Assembly: GCF_000020125.1 (NCBI RefSeq)
Contig: NC_010681.1
Span: forward strand, 1,364,001-1,428,000
Direction: 5' to 3'
DNA: 64,000 nt
Source of the DNA: Paraburkholderia phytofirmans PsJN
GTDB taxonomy: Bacteria; Pseudomonadota; Gammaproteobacteria; Burkholderiales; Burkholderiaceae
The translations under genes were made by a program, and so were the position numbers. Each line of letters starts with the position of its first letter. Position 1 is the stretch's first letter. The notes beneath the pieces were generated by a model. That model was not told the origin of the DNA, searched no databases, and was given only the letters and a program-made list of their open reading frames with translations. Shown here one piece after another: positions 63,608 through 64,000 of the stretch.

Positions 63608-64000
63608 TCAAAAGTAGACCGTGGCGGTGATGGTGGTCTGGTAGGTGTCAGGTTTCGGCGTGGTCTGCGCGGGCACCTGACCGTACACCACAATCGATTG
63701 CGCCGACCCGGTGCCGGTGCCGCTGACGGTATTCGTACCTTGGGTGTTGCCCCACGCCGTGGTGTGGCCGGCGTCCTGATACAGCTGGAAGCCGACGGTA
63801 GTGGACGTGTTGCCGGTGGCGGTGCCGGCCATCAGGCGATTGGTCACGGTTGAGCCGGTGACGGTGCCGGCGTCGAGCCCGACGTTGTACGGCGTGGTGT
63901 TGGTGCAGGTCACGGCAACCGTGGTCTGCTGGTTGATGGCGGTGGCGAGCACGCCGTTCGTGCCGAAGTTCAGCGGGTTGGCGCTGATCGAGCAATTGGC
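63608..64000 (-). CDS. Csu-type pilus subunit (SCPU domain), cut by the right edge
   Basis: The frame is open to base 64000, so the start is outside the window; 130 residues are visible. It reads ANCSISANPLNFGTNG, VAVTCTNTTPYNVGLDAG, GFQLYQDAGHTTAWGN and ends TTITATVYF, a complete SCPU/CsuA-B type subunit fold. It overlaps the chaperone's possible TTG start and is upstream in the same transcript. Other subunit genes probably lie further right. Confidence 0.88.
   Translation of the reverse strand, partial: ANCSISANPLNFGTNGVLATAINQQTTVAVTCTNTTPYNVGLDAGTVTGSTVTNRLMAGTATGNTSTTVGFQLYQDAGHTTAWGNTQGTNTVSGTGTGSAQSIVVYGQVPAQTTPKPDTYQTTITATVYF

Noticed and set aside
1..64000. tRNA, rRNA, CRISPR, insertion sequences, prophage or toxin-antitoxin genes
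   Set aside because: None could be recognised on either strand; tRNA absence was judged by eye only.

Overview
The window is GC-rich, densely coded DNA with the gene repertoire of a betaproteobacterium of the Burkholderiaceae, most likely Paraburkholderia. This rests on an i-type PHB depolymerase, a formate-dependent GAR transformylase, a DUF3311/MctP permease pair, a RnfB-Nth gene pair and a palindromic dispersed repeat of Burkholderia type. The genus is an inference. About 52 protein genes are called. No rRNA, tRNA, CRISPR array or insertion sequence was seen. Most of the window looks like core chromosome.

Layout, left to right. 1-3.2 kb: two tandem proteins with TPR repeats and a GT9-like domain (the first cut by the window edge), then an OmpA-type lipoprotein. 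4.0-6.1 kb: an overlapping three-gene unit of chorismate lyase, a hypoxanthine-DNA glycosylase-like protein and a spermidine-synthase-like protein. 6.4-9.6 kb: a monocarboxylate permease with its small DUF3311 partner behind a strong promoter, then a FUSC membrane protein. 9.7-15.5 kb, minus strand: a VOC protein, transaldolase, and a MoxR / VWA / BenE run. 15.9-19 kb: two monohaem cytochromes c, DUF1841, endonuclease III and a RnfB-like ferredoxin. 19.2-25.7 kb: a TetR regulator, PHB depolymerase, a GH15 enzyme, two small genes and a secreted lactonase-type beta-propeller. 25.9-31.2 kb: a very long FtsK paralogue and a META-domain lipoprotein.

31.4-44.6 kb: purT, a small lipoprotein, a MliC-like inhibitor, an acetolactate synthase / aldehyde dehydrogenase pair, a RhlE-type helicase with a structured leader, a gluQ-trhO tRNA-modification operon and dnaE. 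44.6-52.6 kb: an LPS-assembly block (a GT2 enzyme, MsbA, two GT4 enzymes, a GT9 heptosyltransferase-like enzyme and an O-antigen ligase). 52.7-58.7 kb: small conserved genes, rdgC, a DUF308 membrane domain fused to a papain-like domain, and two transglutaminase-like proteins. 58.7-64 kb: a Csu-type (archaic) chaperone-usher pilus operon on the minus strand that runs off the right edge, faced by a tiny secreted protein that resembles a shortened pilus-subunit domain.

Most promising for follow-up: the compact Csu-like protein and the Ala/Asn-rich usher tail in the pilus locus; the DUF308/papain-like fusion; the acetolactate synthase / aldehyde dehydrogenase operon of unknown purpose; FtsK with only three apparent N-terminal helices; the mutually exclusive hairpins ahead of rhlE; and ubiC and dnaE, whose -10 elements sit so close to the start codon that the transcripts should be leaderless. 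Functions come from recognising motifs by eye; no database search was run.
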